In this document: one piece after another, positions 6,380-13,586 of the stretch
Layout: every line of letters starts with the position of its first letter
Numbering within the stretch: the first letter of the stretch is position 1
Position numbers and translations under genes: made by a program
Source: CAYHEQ01 sp964355795
GTDB lineage: Bacteria > Patescibacteriota > JACPGU01
NCBI GenBank assembly: GCA_964355795.1
Contig: CAYHEQ010000002.1
Span: 1 to 46,596, forward strand
Direction: 5' to 3'
DNA length: 46,596 bases
Notes under the pieces: generated by a model
The model's input: the letters and a program-made list of their open reading frames with translations, nothing else
The model's database searches: none
Told to the model about the DNA's origin: nothing

Positions 6380-8497
6380 TTAACGGAGCTGATATTTCTT
6401 GATTTGTCCGTCGAGGATGAAGACGCGACTATTGCCACTCCCGTCTCCGTAATTGCCGGAAGTGACCAGAGCTTGGGGGTCGTCGAGGTGGCCAGTGCCA
6501 CTTTCTTGGCCGAACTCTCCTTTGACCACGCCTTGGTCGTCAAAGACCTGGACACGGGTTTTTTCCAGGACGAAAACCATATCGTCCTTATCCACGGTGA
6601 TGTCCACCATATCGTCGCCGAACTGGCCGGCACCGGTTCCCGGGGATCCCCATGTTTTCAGGAGAGTGGGAGCGTATGGCCATACGCCCCTACTAATCTT
6701 GACGATGCGGTGGTTTCCCGCATCCAAGATGTAGATGTCGGTCGCATTCGTGGCGGAAGCCTTGGGGGTGTCCAGATCGGCGGAATACGTCCAGATGAAA
6801 GTCCCGTTCGGTTCGTACTTCCTGACATTGCCGGCATCAGGATCGGTAATGATCCAGTTGCCATCCATATCGCATTCCAGACGGGCATTGTCTCCCGCTT
6901 CCGCGCTGAAATTTAGTTTGCGGGAGAGCGAAGAACGGTAGAAGACCGTTAGGCGATCCTGGTAGGTATCCAGGAACCCAATGAGACCTTGCGTCGCGCA
7001 GGCCGCTATGGTTGTCGGCGCCGTCACGCTGTATGGTCCGGGGCTGGTGATGTTGTAAGAGCTCCCGCCCCCGTCCACTCCGTCATCCCACAGGTAGCCA
7101 CCCGAGGGATTGCCGTCCGTGTCCTGGATGGCAAAAACATTGTTGTAATTGATGCTTTCGACAGTGCCGAAAAATCCGGCGATGTCGTTGGCGGTGCGAC
7201 CCCAGCCGAGCTCGTACTCGTATAGTCCCGTTTCCGTTCCCCCTCCGCTCGTTACCACTGTGACCGTGGTCGTGCAGGTGTTGCTCCCGCCGGTGCCGGT
7301 GACCGTGCCGGTCGCTGTGTAGGTGCCGGTCGCGGTGTAAGTCTTGCTCGTGCTCCCGCTTGCGCTGGAGTTGGAGTAAGCATTCGACCCGTCGCCGAAG
7401 GAAATGCTCATCCCCGTGAAGCCCGATCCGCTCACTGTCCAACTGATGCTGGTGGCCGAATTGACGTTCGGATTGCTGGGGCTGGCCGAGAGACTGCAGG
7501 TCGGAGCGGACGGGTTGGAAGTCTCTCCGTAGTAGATGCTGGTTGCGACTTTCGTCTGGGAATTATTCGGATCTTCCGAACTCCAGCCGGCATCGTCCAC
7601 GCACCAGATCTTGATGTTGTTGTCGCCGGAAATAAGAGAGATCTCTTGATCCCAGGAGATCCAGACATCTTGTCCGATCTTGTCGGGATCGTCGTAACTC
7701 ACCATTTCCGCTGTGGCTGAACCGATTTGCAACCATAGGTTGCAGTCGGGGCGTTTGTTGCCCCCGATTATCGGAGTGGAGTCGGTGGTTGGTGATTCCA
7801 CCGTGTCCACAATGGGTGGATCGGGGCGGGTGGTGTCCAGCGTTGTGTCAAAGATCGTTCCGCCACTGGGCCTGTTGGAGCTGTCGCGACAGACGAAAAT
7901 ATGATGATTGGGTCCCTCCACCAGGGTCAAAGAATAGACCGACTGAGTGGAGCCATCGCGATTGACAATGATCTCTTGCCCGTCCATCTCCAAAGTGGGA
8001 CAATTGCTCCCCGTTTTGAAGGTGAGGGTCATGGACGGAGTTGTCACCACGGTCGGAATCGTCCCTACGAATCCGGGCGCCGAAGGACCGCCTTCAGGGC
8101 GATTGTTGACGATGATGGTGGCCGTGTAGGGTCCGGCAGTGTTGGTGCCGTCCGTCAAGGTCGCCGAGACGCCGAAGGTGCCGGTCTGCGCGTAAAGGTG
8201 GTACTTGTTGCAGGTCGCACCTTCGATTTTTCCGCCGTCACCGAAGCTGAAGTTGCAGGACAAAGAAGCCCCCTGTTTGCCTCCTGACGGTGTGCCGGAA
8301 CAGCGAACGGAATCGTTCTGATAGATGCTGGTCGGCTCACAACCCCAGTCCAAGAGCTTCAAGGGCTTTTCTTCCGTTGGAGGTGGAGCGGAAGCGCCAC
8401 CGCCTCCGCCACAGCCGACCAGAAACAGGGAAAAAACAAGCGTCAAAATGCCCGCGACCCGGGCAGGGGTCCAACCGAAATGGTTGAATTTCTTCAT
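6380..8497 (-). CDS. PKD/NHL-repeat lipoprotein
   Basis: 705 residues. Start at 8497 because GGGAGG lies 6 nt upstream and the N-terminus is a lipoprotein signal with lipobox LVGC (Cys29) followed by a glycine run. After lipidation the protein should be anchored outside the membrane. Two PKD-like domains (about 50-130 and 330-415, with FSFGDGG and ISFGDGS) and a region with cysteine pairs precede a C-terminal ~270-residue propeller-like part with NHL-type units (NVRKYEPNG, YILDAGNHRIVKIS, VQVFDDQG). Such proteins commonly bind glycans or proteins. The gene is clearly GC-richer than its neighbours, which suggests transfer. A palindrome at 6666-6693 adds GVWPYAPT inside an NHL unit. Confidence 0.75.
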   Translation of the reverse strand: MKKFNHFGWTPARVAGILTLVFSLFLVGCGGGGGASAPPPTEEKPLKLLDWGCEPTSIYQNDSVRCSGTPSGGKQGASLSCNFSFGDGGKIEGATCNKYHLYAQTGTFGVSATLTDGTNTAGPYTATIIVNNRPEGGPSAPGFVGTIPTVVTTPSMTLTFKTGSNCPTLEMDGQEIIVNRDGSTQSVYSLTLVEGPNHHIFVCRDSSNRPSGGTIFDTTLDTTRPDPPIVDTVESPTTDSTPIIGGNKRPDCNLWLQIGSATAEMVSYDDPDKIGQDVWISWDQEISLISGDNNIKIWCVDDAGWSSEDPNNSQTKVATSIYYGETSNPSAPTCSLSASPSNPNVNSATSISWTVSGSGFTGMSISFGDGSNAYSNSSASGSTSKTYTATGTYTATGTVTGTGGSNTCTTTVTVVTSGGGTETGLYEYELGWGRTANDIAGFFGTVESINYNNVFAIQDTDGNPSGGYLWDDGVDGGGSSYNITSPGPYSVTAPTTIAACATQGLIGFLDTYQDRLTVFYRSSLSRKLNFSAEAGDNARLECDMDGNWIITDPDAGNVRKYEPNGTFIWTYSADLDTPKASATNATDIYILDAGNHRIVKISRGVWPYAPTLLKTWGSPGTGAGQFGDDMVDITVDKDDMVFVLEKTRVQVFDDQGVVKGEFGQESGTGHLDDPQALVTSGNYGDGSGNSRVFILDGQIKKYQLR
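6666..6693. repeat. R1 palindrome with GTATGGCCATAC core, inside the lipoprotein
   Basis: 28 bp with one intact R1 arm (GCCCCTAC), one slightly changed arm (GTGGGAGC), and a different core, GTATGGCCATAC. It is read in frame as GVWPYAPT between the strands IVKIS and LLKTWG. Confidence 0.8.
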
Positions 8498-8510
8498 CAC
8501 AAACCTCCCA

Positions 8511-8532
8511 GCCGGCAAGCCGGCGTTTTTTT
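8511..8532. promoter_or_regulatory. GCCGGC hairpin beside the lipoprotein ribosome site
   Basis: GCCGGC (8511-8516) and GCCGGC (8519-8524) can pair across AA; the minus-strand ribosome site (CCTCCC at 8504-8509 on the plus strand) directly follows. On the plus strand a T7 run follows, so it could also stop antisense transcripts. Confidence 0.4.
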
Positions 8533-8595
8533 GGTTTTTCTCGCTTATAAAAGGGCGAGCGAGAGGGCGCTAGGCGCACTCTCCTTTCATGGCTT

Positions 8596-8624
8596 AATTT
8601 AGCATTTTTTTCTGATTTAGTCAA
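8596..8624 (-). promoter_or_regulatory. Promoter of the lipoprotein gene
   Basis: On the minus strand TTGACT (8624-8619), 17-nt spacer ending in TGC, TAAATT (8601-8596). Five bases later an ATG opens a six-codon frame (MKGECA, stop) at 8590-8570, a possible leaderless leader peptide. The leader to the lipoprotein ATG is about 90 nt. Confidence 0.6.
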
Positions 8625-8719
8625 GCAGTTCGCGAGTTAATGGGCGAATCTGGCAAATCAGACGCGAAACGGGGCGAAATCAGGTTTAGATAAAGCTAGA
8701 GGAAGAGGCTGGAAAATGG

Positions 8720-8725
8720 TAAGAT
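8720..8725 (+). promoter_or_regulatory. Extended -10 box giving a leaderless flippase mRNA
   Basis: TGG-TAAGAT, with the ATG at 8732 exactly 6 nt after the box. No ribosome site is present. The geometry repeats at seven or more starts in this window. Confidence 0.5.
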
Positions 8726-8731
8726 GCTTTT

Positions 8732-9997
8732 ATGCTCAAAATGTTTTTTTCTTTTCTCAAAGACAATCCTTTGGCGCGGGGGAGCCTGATTCTTTTTGTG
8801 GGTTCTTTTTTGGCCGGGGTCTTGAGCTATATTTTCAATGCCATTATGGGACGAATGTTGGGGCCAGAAGATTATGGCGCTTTCGCCTCCTTGGTATCTC
8901 TCACTTACATTACCGGGGTGCCGGCGGGAACTATCGCAGTAGTAGTAGCCAAAAAAATGGCCGAATTGCAGGCTAAAAATGAGATGACCAAAAGCCGGCC
9001 GTTCGTTGGTTATGTCGCCAAGCAATCGGCCATTTTTGGCGTTGTAGTCTTTTTGATTTTTTTGGTTTTGATCCCATTGATAATGGGGTTTTTGAAAATT
9101 GAATCTTTCTGGGCGGTTTTAATTTTGGGGCTAAGTCTTTTGGTCTCTTTCGTCTCCGCTGTGCCATCGGGAGGTCTGCGGGGGTTGGAGAAATTTTTTG
9201 AGATATCTTGGAGCTCAATTTTTTCTGCGCTAACGAGAATTGGTCTGGGCGTCCTTTTCGTTCTGGTTGGCTGGAGAGTGGCGGGAGGTCTTTTCGCCGC
9301 TTTGTGCGCTGATATTTTGGTGACCTTAGTTATTTTTCATTATTTGAGATTGCCCAAAGAAAGGACTGTTTTAGCTCGTGAAGATACGAAACTGTCGTCT
9401 TTTGCTCTGCCCGTTTTTTTTGTCACCTTATTTATGGCGGTTTTGTATAATGCCGATGTGGTCTTGGCGAAGCATTTTCTGGACACTACTAACGCCGGTT
9501 ACTACGCCATTCTTTCCTTGTTGGGCAAAATAATATTTTTTGGCACCGCCTCTATTGGCGTCGTTATCTTCCCTATTACAGCTAAAAATCATTCCTTGGG
9601 ACTAGACAATAGTCGCATCTTGAAGCTTTCCCTTTGGCTCACCTTCATCGCTTCGGCGATGGTGACCGCGATTTATTTTGTTTTTCCGGACTTGGTTATC
9701 AAGATACTTTTTGGCGCATCATACCTGCCTGTCAGCCCCTATGTGGGGCTAATGGGTATAGTCTTCGTCTTTTATTCTTTGCTCAATATTCTAGTCTCTT
9801 ACGCGCTTTCTTGTGGTCGAACGGGCATCTCTTACATTCTGGCCGGGGGCGCCTTAGTCGAGATTTTGGCGCTTTTTCTCTTTCACGGTAGCCTTGGGGA
9901 GATAATTTATGCTATGATACTGGTAATGGCGATGACGCTAGGAGGGCTGGTAATATATCTAAAGTACGGAAGGATGGTCAAAAAATGGATACTTTGA
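8732..9997 (+). CDS. Polysaccharide flippase (Wzx/MATE-like)
   Basis: 421 residues with about 12 hydrophobic segments. The N-terminal region, FLAGVLSYIFNAIMGRMLGPEDYGAFASL, is the typical start of the oligosaccharide flippase family (RfbX/Wzx). These proteins move lipid-linked sugars across the cytoplasmic membrane, so this gene probably exports the product of the glycosyltransferases that follow. The next gene starts within its last 13 nt, which indicates translational coupling. No ribosome site precedes the ATG; a -10 box lies at leaderless distance. A role in peptidoglycan lipid II flipping (MurJ) is less likely given the neighbours. Confidence 0.85.
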   Translation: MLKMFFSFLKDNPLARGSLILFVGSFLAGVLSYIFNAIMGRMLGPEDYGAFASLVSLTYITGVPAGTIAVVVAKKMAELQAKNEMTKSRPFVGYVAKQSAIFGVVVFLIFLVLIPLIMGFLKIESFWAVLILGLSLLVSFVSAVPSGGLRGLEKFFEISWSSIFSALTRIGLGVLFVLVGWRVAGGLFAALCADILVTLVIFHYLRLPKERTVLAREDTKLSSFALPVFFVTLFMAVLYNADVVLAKHFLDTTNAGYYAILSLLGKIIFFGTASIGVVIFPITAKNHSLGLDNSRILKLSLWLTFIASAMVTAIYFVFPDLVIKILFGASYLPVSPYVGLMGIVFVFYSLLNILVSYALSCGRTGISYILAGGALVEILALFLFHGSLGEIIYAMILVMAMTLGGLVIYLKYGRMVKKWIL

Positions 9998-10944
9998 GAA
10001 AACTGATTTCTATTATTGTGCCTGTTTTTAACGAAGAGAATAATATCGGTCTTATTCATCAGGCGCTAACGAAGACCCTCCTTGAAATCCGTGATCGGTA
10101 TGAGTACGAGATATTATTCGTCAATGACGGTAGTCGAGACAATAGTGGGCTAGTTATCAAAGATCTGGCGCGGATAGACCGGAGGGTTCGTTATCTGGAA
10201 TTCTCGCGCAATTTCGGCAAGGAAGTGGCGACAACCGCCGGCATCCACCATGCTCGCGGACACGCGGTGATGATGATTGACGCCGACCTCCAGCATCCGC
10301 CGGAGCTCATCCCGGAATTTATCAAAAAATGGGAGGAAGGCGCGGAGGTGATTATTGGCGTTCGCTCCTCTTTGCGGGCCAAAAGATTAAAAAAATTAGG
10401 CTCTGTATTTTTTTACAAAATAATTAATGTTATAGGTGAGAATATCCACTTGACTCCCTTTGCCACCGATTTCAGTCTCTTGGATAGGCGAGTGGTCAAG
10501 GAATTCAACAGATTCACCGAGAGGAGCAGAATGACGAGGGGGTTGGTCAATTGGCTTGGTTTCAAAAGGGATTTCGTCTACTTTGACGCGCCCGAGAGAG
10601 CCGACGGGAAACCCGGGTACGGTGGTTGGAGGCTAATCGGGTTGGCGATGAATACTTTCGTAGCGCACAGTCTTTTTCCCTTGAAATTGGCTGGCTATCT
10701 AGGGGTTTTCATCGTTTTGATTTCTGGCGTTTTGGGTTTCTATATCTTGCTTGGTAAGTATTTTTTTCACTGGGTTTTTGCTTTGAGTTTTTCTGGACCA
10801 GCGCAATTGGCAATCCTTATCATCTTTCTGGTCGGAATCATTTTGAGCTGTCTCGGGCTAATCGCTCTTTATATCGGCGGTATTCACAGCGAGATTCTTA
10901 ATCGGCCGATTTATGTGATACGGGAAAAGCATAATTTTGAATAG
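9985..10944 (+). CDS. GT2 glycosyltransferase, GtrB/DPM1-like
   Basis: 319 residues. The N-terminal GT-A domain starts with ISIIVPVFNEENNI, has VNDGSRD (47-53) and the metal-binding IDADLQHP (98-105), then GYGGW before two C-terminal membrane segments (about 233-255 and 270-300). This architecture is that of polyprenyl-phosphate sugar transferases such as GtrB or ArnC, which make undecaprenyl-phosphate-linked sugars at the inner face of the membrane. It overlaps the flippase gene by 13 nt, so both likely act in one pathway. The sugar cannot be read from sequence. Confidence 0.88.
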   Translation: MDTLRKLISIIVPVFNEENNIGLIHQALTKTLLEIRDRYEYEILFVNDGSRDNSGLVIKDLARIDRRVRYLEFSRNFGKEVATTAGIHHARGHAVMMIDADLQHPPELIPEFIKKWEEGAEVIIGVRSSLRAKRLKKLGSVFFYKIINVIGENIHLTPFATDFSLLDRRVVKEFNRFTERSRMTRGLVNWLGFKRDFVYFDAPERADGKPGYGGWRLIGLAMNTFVAHSLFPLKLAGYLGVFIVLISGVLGFYILLGKYFFHWVFALSFSGPAQLAILIIFLVGIILSCLGLIALYIGGIHSEILNRPIYVIREKHNFE

Positions 10945-10950
10945 GCGATT

Positions 10951-10978
10951 GTAGGGGCGCGATTAATCGCGCCCCTAC
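10951..10978. repeat. R1 palindrome upstream of the RAYT
   Basis: Perfect 28-bp palindrome with arms GTAGGGGC/GCCCCTAC and core GCGATTAATCGC, 6 nt after the GT2 stop codon and 22 nt before the transposase ATG. With the copies at 11266 and 11543 it brackets the RAYT. Confidence 0.95.
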
Positions 10979-10989
10979 GGAGGATATGA

Positions 10990-10995
10990 TAAAAT
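10990..10995 (+). promoter_or_regulatory. Extended -10 box of the RAYT gene
   Basis: TGA-TAAAAT, with the ATG at 11001 five bases after the box, hence a probable leaderless transcript. The box lies 11 nt after the upstream R1 palindrome. Confidence 0.4.
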
Positions 10996-11000
10996 AAGAT

Positions 11001-11546
11001 ATGCAAGGACAAAACAAAAACAGAAAATCTATTCGTCTCAAGAATTATGATTATTCCGAGCCAGGGGATTATTTCGTCACTATTTGTACGCAAGGAAGGA
11101 AATGTTTGTTCGGAGAAATACAAGAAGGCAAAATGATCTTGAATAGTATTGGAAAAGTAGCGGAAAAATGTTGGTTAGAAATACCCAAACATTTTCCTAA
11201 TGTAGAATTGGATATTTTTCAGATAATGCCAAATCATATCCATTTCATCTTGAGGATTTTAGATTGTAGGGGCGCGATTAATCGCGCCCCTACGGATGCG
11301 GTAAACGGTGGTTTTGCCAGTAGAAAAAGTCCAATGTTGAATCCAAATTCATTATCAAAAATAATTAGGTGGTTCAAGGGTAGAACAACATTCGAGATAC
11401 ATAAATTAGGATTTAATTTCCAGTGGCAACGTAATTTCTACGAACATATTATCCGCAACGAAAAATCATATAATGAGATCTATGCCTATATTGAATCCAA
11501 CCCCCAAATGTGGGATAGAGATAAAGATAATCCGGCCTATTCGTAG
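11001..11546 (+). CDS. RAYT: REP-associated tyrosine transposase (Y1_Tnp, IS200-like)
   Basis: 181 residues. The order GDYFVTICTQGR, MPNHIHFIL (HUH pair His79 and His81), SLSKIIRWFKGRTT, WQRNFYEHIIRNE and YAYIESNPQMW is that of RAYT proteins, single-strand DNA nucleases related to IS200/IS605 transposases that act on REP palindromes. A tyrosine in the FYEHI segment (Tyr147) or nearby is the probable nucleophile. Residues 89-98 (CRGAINRAPT) are encoded by an R1 palindrome inserted in frame between the HUH strand and the next helix. Typical RAYTs have only a loop there, so the enzyme could still be active. R1 copies lie on both sides. It sits between two glycosyltransferase genes on the same strand. 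Confidence 0.88.
   Translation: MQGQNKNRKSIRLKNYDYSEPGDYFVTICTQGRKCLFGEIQEGKMILNSIGKVAEKCWLEIPKHFPNVELDIFQIMPNHIHFILRILDCRGAINRAPTDAVNGGFASRKSPMLNPNSLSKIIRWFKGRTTFEIHKLGFNFQWQRNFYEHIIRNEKSYNEIYAYIESNPQMWDRDKDNPAYS
11266..11293. repeat. R1 palindrome inside the RAYT gene
   Basis: Perfect 28-bp copy with the GCGATTAATCGC core, translated in frame as part of CRGAINRAPT. It is a self-insertion of the repeat in the gene of its presumed mobiliser. Confidence 0.95.
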
Positions 11547-11570
11547 GGGCAGAAAATCTTCTGCCCCTAC
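11543..11570. repeat. R1 palindrome with AGAAAATCTTCT core, after the RAYT
   Basis: Arms GTAGGGGC/GCCCCTAC are unchanged, but the core is AGAAAATCTTCT. The first bases overlap the RAYT stop codon (TAG within GTAG). Confidence 0.95.
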
Positions 11571-11594
11571 AGGGAACATCTAGGTCAACGCCAT

Positions 11595-12629
11595 ATGAAA
11601 TATAGTTTCATTATTCCAGTCAAAGCCATCAACGACTATATCAGGGAGGCGATCCCGGAGATTTTGAAAATCGCCAGAAACGATTACGAGATAATCGTCT
11701 ATCCGGATAGCGTAGGGGCGCAATTAATTGCGCCCCTACCGCCGGATGATCGTAGGGGCGCGATTAATCGCGCCCCTACGAGACAAATTGGCACGGGGGC
11801 GATGGGCCCAGCGGAAAAAAGGAGTCTGGCGATCCGCGATGCCAAAGGTGAGATTTTAATTTTCATAGACGATGACGCCTACCCTGAAAAAAACTTTCTG
11901 GATATTTTGGCCAAAGATTTTGAAGACGAAAGTGTGGTGGCGGTGGGCGGACCAGCGATCACGCCGAAGAATGATTCTTTTTGGCAAAAGGTTTCCGGAG
12001 CATTTTTTGTCAGCGCGCTTTCCGGTGGTTATCCCGAAAGGTATGTTTCAAAAGGCAAAAAAAGATTGGTTGACGACTGGCCGTCGGTCAATCTGTCGGT
12101 GCGCAAGAAATCTTTTGAAGAAATAGGTGGTTTCAATTCTTCTTATTGGCCGGGGGAAGATACGAAATTGTGCCTAGATTTACTGGCAAAAGGCGGAAAA
12201 ATTATTTACGATCCGGAACTGGTAGCCTATCACCACCGTCGCGCTGGCCTCTTGAAGCATTTGCGACAAGTCGGAGGGTACGGCATTCACAGGGGATTCT
12301 TTGCCAAGAAATATCCGCAGACTTCGCTCAAATTCAAGTATTTCCTGCCGAGTTTTTTTCTGCTTTTCAATATCTTGTTTCTTATTGATTTGGTGGCTTA
12401 TTTTCTCTATCCGAGCATTTTTGATTTGGTGACGGGAATATTTTTGCTGGGTTATGGCCTTTACTTTTTGGCTCTTTGCGTGGCCTTTTTTGACATTTAC
12501 AGATATGAAAGAAATTTTCTCATCAGCCTTTGCGCCTTGCCCTACATATTTTTTTCCCACCTGTATTACGGATGGCGATTTATCCAGGGTTTCGTCTTCA
12601 CCAAAGAGCTGAAGAGTAAATTGAGGTAA
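11595..12629 (+). CDS. GT2 glycosyltransferase with C-terminal membrane segments
   Basis: 344 residues. YSFIIPVK starts the GT-A fold; ILIFIDDDAYPE (Asp92-94) is the metal-binding motif; VNLSVRKKSFEEIGGF and WPGEDTKLCLDL hold the acceptor and catalytic base region. Three or so membrane segments follow residue 245. Such enzymes add sugars to a lipid-linked glycan at the membrane. About 24 residues between EIIVYPDS and RQIGTGAMGPAEKR are encoded by two R1 palindromes (11712-11739, 11752-11779) and the spacer between them; this is a surface loop position in GT2 enzymes. No ribosome site is obvious before the ATG. Confidence 0.85.
   Translation: MKYSFIIPVKAINDYIREAIPEILKIARNDYEIIVYPDSVGAQLIAPLPPDDRRGAINRAPTRQIGTGAMGPAEKRSLAIRDAKGEILIFIDDDAYPEKNFLDILAKDFEDESVVAVGGPAITPKNDSFWQKVSGAFFVSALSGGYPERYVSKGKKRLVDDWPSVNLSVRKKSFEEIGGFNSSYWPGEDTKLCLDLLAKGGKIIYDPELVAYHHRRAGLLKHLRQVGGYGIHRGFFAKKYPQTSLKFKYFLPSFFLLFNILFLIDLVAYFLYPSIFDLVTGIFLLGYGLYFLALCVAFFDIYRYERNFLISLCALPYIFFSHLYYGWRFIQGFVFTKELKSKLR
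11712..11739. repeat. R1 palindrome with GCAATTAATTGC core, inside GT2
   Basis: 28 bp with the standard arms and a core changed symmetrically on both sides (CAATTAATTG), so the palindrome stays perfect. Read in frame as VGAQLIAPL. Confidence 0.95.
11752..11779. repeat. R1 palindrome, standard core, inside GT2
   Basis: Second copy 12 nt after the first; read in another frame as RRGAINRAPT. Short similar sequences (CCGGATAGC before the first copy, CCGGATGATC between copies) suggest that a few target bases were duplicated. Confidence 0.95.
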
Positions 12630-12631
12630 AA

Positions 12632-12660
12632 TTATAGCCCGGGATTTTCCCGGGCTATAA
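12632..12660. terminator. Bidirectional terminator between convergent genes
   Basis: TTATAGCCCGGGA (12632-12644) pairs with TCCCGGGCTATAA (12648-12660). On the minus strand TTTTACC follows, fitting an intrinsic terminator for the gene ending at 12677; the plus-strand tail GGTTTCTT is weaker. Confidence 0.75.
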
Positions 12661-12676
12661 GGTTTCTTCAAAAAAG

Positions 12677-13450
12677 TTAAAGCGCGTTGTCTTCGACGAG
12701 CTGGCGCATAGCGCGTAGCATTTGTCGAAGCTTCCAGAGCGTAATGCCCTTGGCGCCCAGGGTAGCTTCAACCATGAAGTGGCCGGAGAAACCATTTTGC
12801 CTTATGAATCTAAGCATCTTGTGAAGCTCCGTATCTTCGCCCCTCATAATTTCCGACAATTCATCCCCTTGATTTGGCTGAACATGGACTACCTTGACGA
12901 AGGGAAGCAGGCGGGGGATTAAGAGTTGCCATTTTTCAAGCGGCATCCCTCTCTCATCCAAATGCTCCCAGACCGATCGACGAAGGTGATATGTGTCTAA
13001 TACGAGTTGGGCACGATGTTTTTTCGCCCAGCTGGCAATCTCACTCGTCTCCATATTGATTCTGGGGGAGACTTCGAGCAATCTTCCTTTTTGCCATTCT
13101 TCAATCGAATGGACGACGATGACCGGGGGAGGCTGGCGGATTTTCATCGCTTCAAAAATCTCCTGTGAGCGCTCCGGATTGGGGAAGAAAAGCCAGTCGG
13201 CGATATTGGGCACCAGGCCTTGGCCAGTTGGTTGACCGGACAAGGCTTCTCGGAGACTTCGCACCGGATTCCACGCTCCCTCTAAGTAACTAATCGGCAA
13301 GGAGGGCGTTATCCCTACCGATCCTCGAAGGGGCAACATACCTATAAAGCCGAACCCATCTTTTTCTGCCCACCGGGTGGCTTTTCTCGTAAAAAAAGCC
13401 GACCAAGGCAGGTAAGACGCCAGTGATACTCCGATTCTGTTTCTGGGCAT
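12677..13450 (-). CDS. Sugar isomerase/epimerase-like TIM-barrel protein
   Basis: 257 residues. The ATG at 13450 has GGGGAGG 11-12 nt upstream and a consensus promoter. The chain has the metal-ligand pattern of the xylose isomerase-like/AP endonuclease 2 family in the right order: Glu134 (INMET), Asp152 with His155 (LDTYH), His189 (VVHVQ) and Glu228 (MVEAT). These enzymes isomerise or epimerise sugars or related compounds with a divalent metal; the substrate is unknown. It runs against the surrounding glycan genes, is somewhat GC-richer than they are, and uses a Shine-Dalgarno site rather than a leaderless start, so it may have been acquired separately. Confidence 0.65.
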   Translation of the reverse strand: MPRNRIGVSLASYLPWSAFFTRKATRWAEKDGFGFIGMLPLRGSVGITPSLPISYLEGAWNPVRSLREALSGQPTGQGLVPNIADWLFFPNPERSQEIFEAMKIRQPPPVIVVHSIEEWQKGRLLEVSPRINMETSEIASWAKKHRAQLVLDTYHLRRSVWEHLDERGMPLEKWQLLIPRLLPFVKVVHVQPNQGDELSEIMRGEDTELHKMLRFIRQNGFSGHFMVEATLGAKGITLWKLRQMLRAMRQLVEDNAL

Positions 13451-13542
13451 TGCGAGTCGCCTCCCCTTGGATTTTCTGTCTGATTGACAAAGGACATCTT
13501 TGGCACTACTATGGAATAACCATATTGCCGAGATTAGAGAAT

Positions 13543-13571
13543 ATTATACATGGCATTGTTTTTTTTGTCAA
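13543..13571 (-). promoter_or_regulatory. Consensus sigma70 promoter of the TIM-barrel gene
   Basis: On the minus strand TTGACA (13571-13566), a 17-nt spacer and TATAAT (13548-13543): a perfect match to the consensus. The leader is about 85 nt. It overlaps the start region of the GT2 gene at 13587. Confidence 0.85.
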
Positions 13572-13586
13572 TATAAATTCAAAGAA

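Noticed and set aside
6400..8573. Plus-strand open frames opposite the lipoprotein gene
   Set aside because: The GC-rich antisense strand is open by composition; the minus-strand frame has a signal peptide, lipobox, ribosome site, promoter and terminator.
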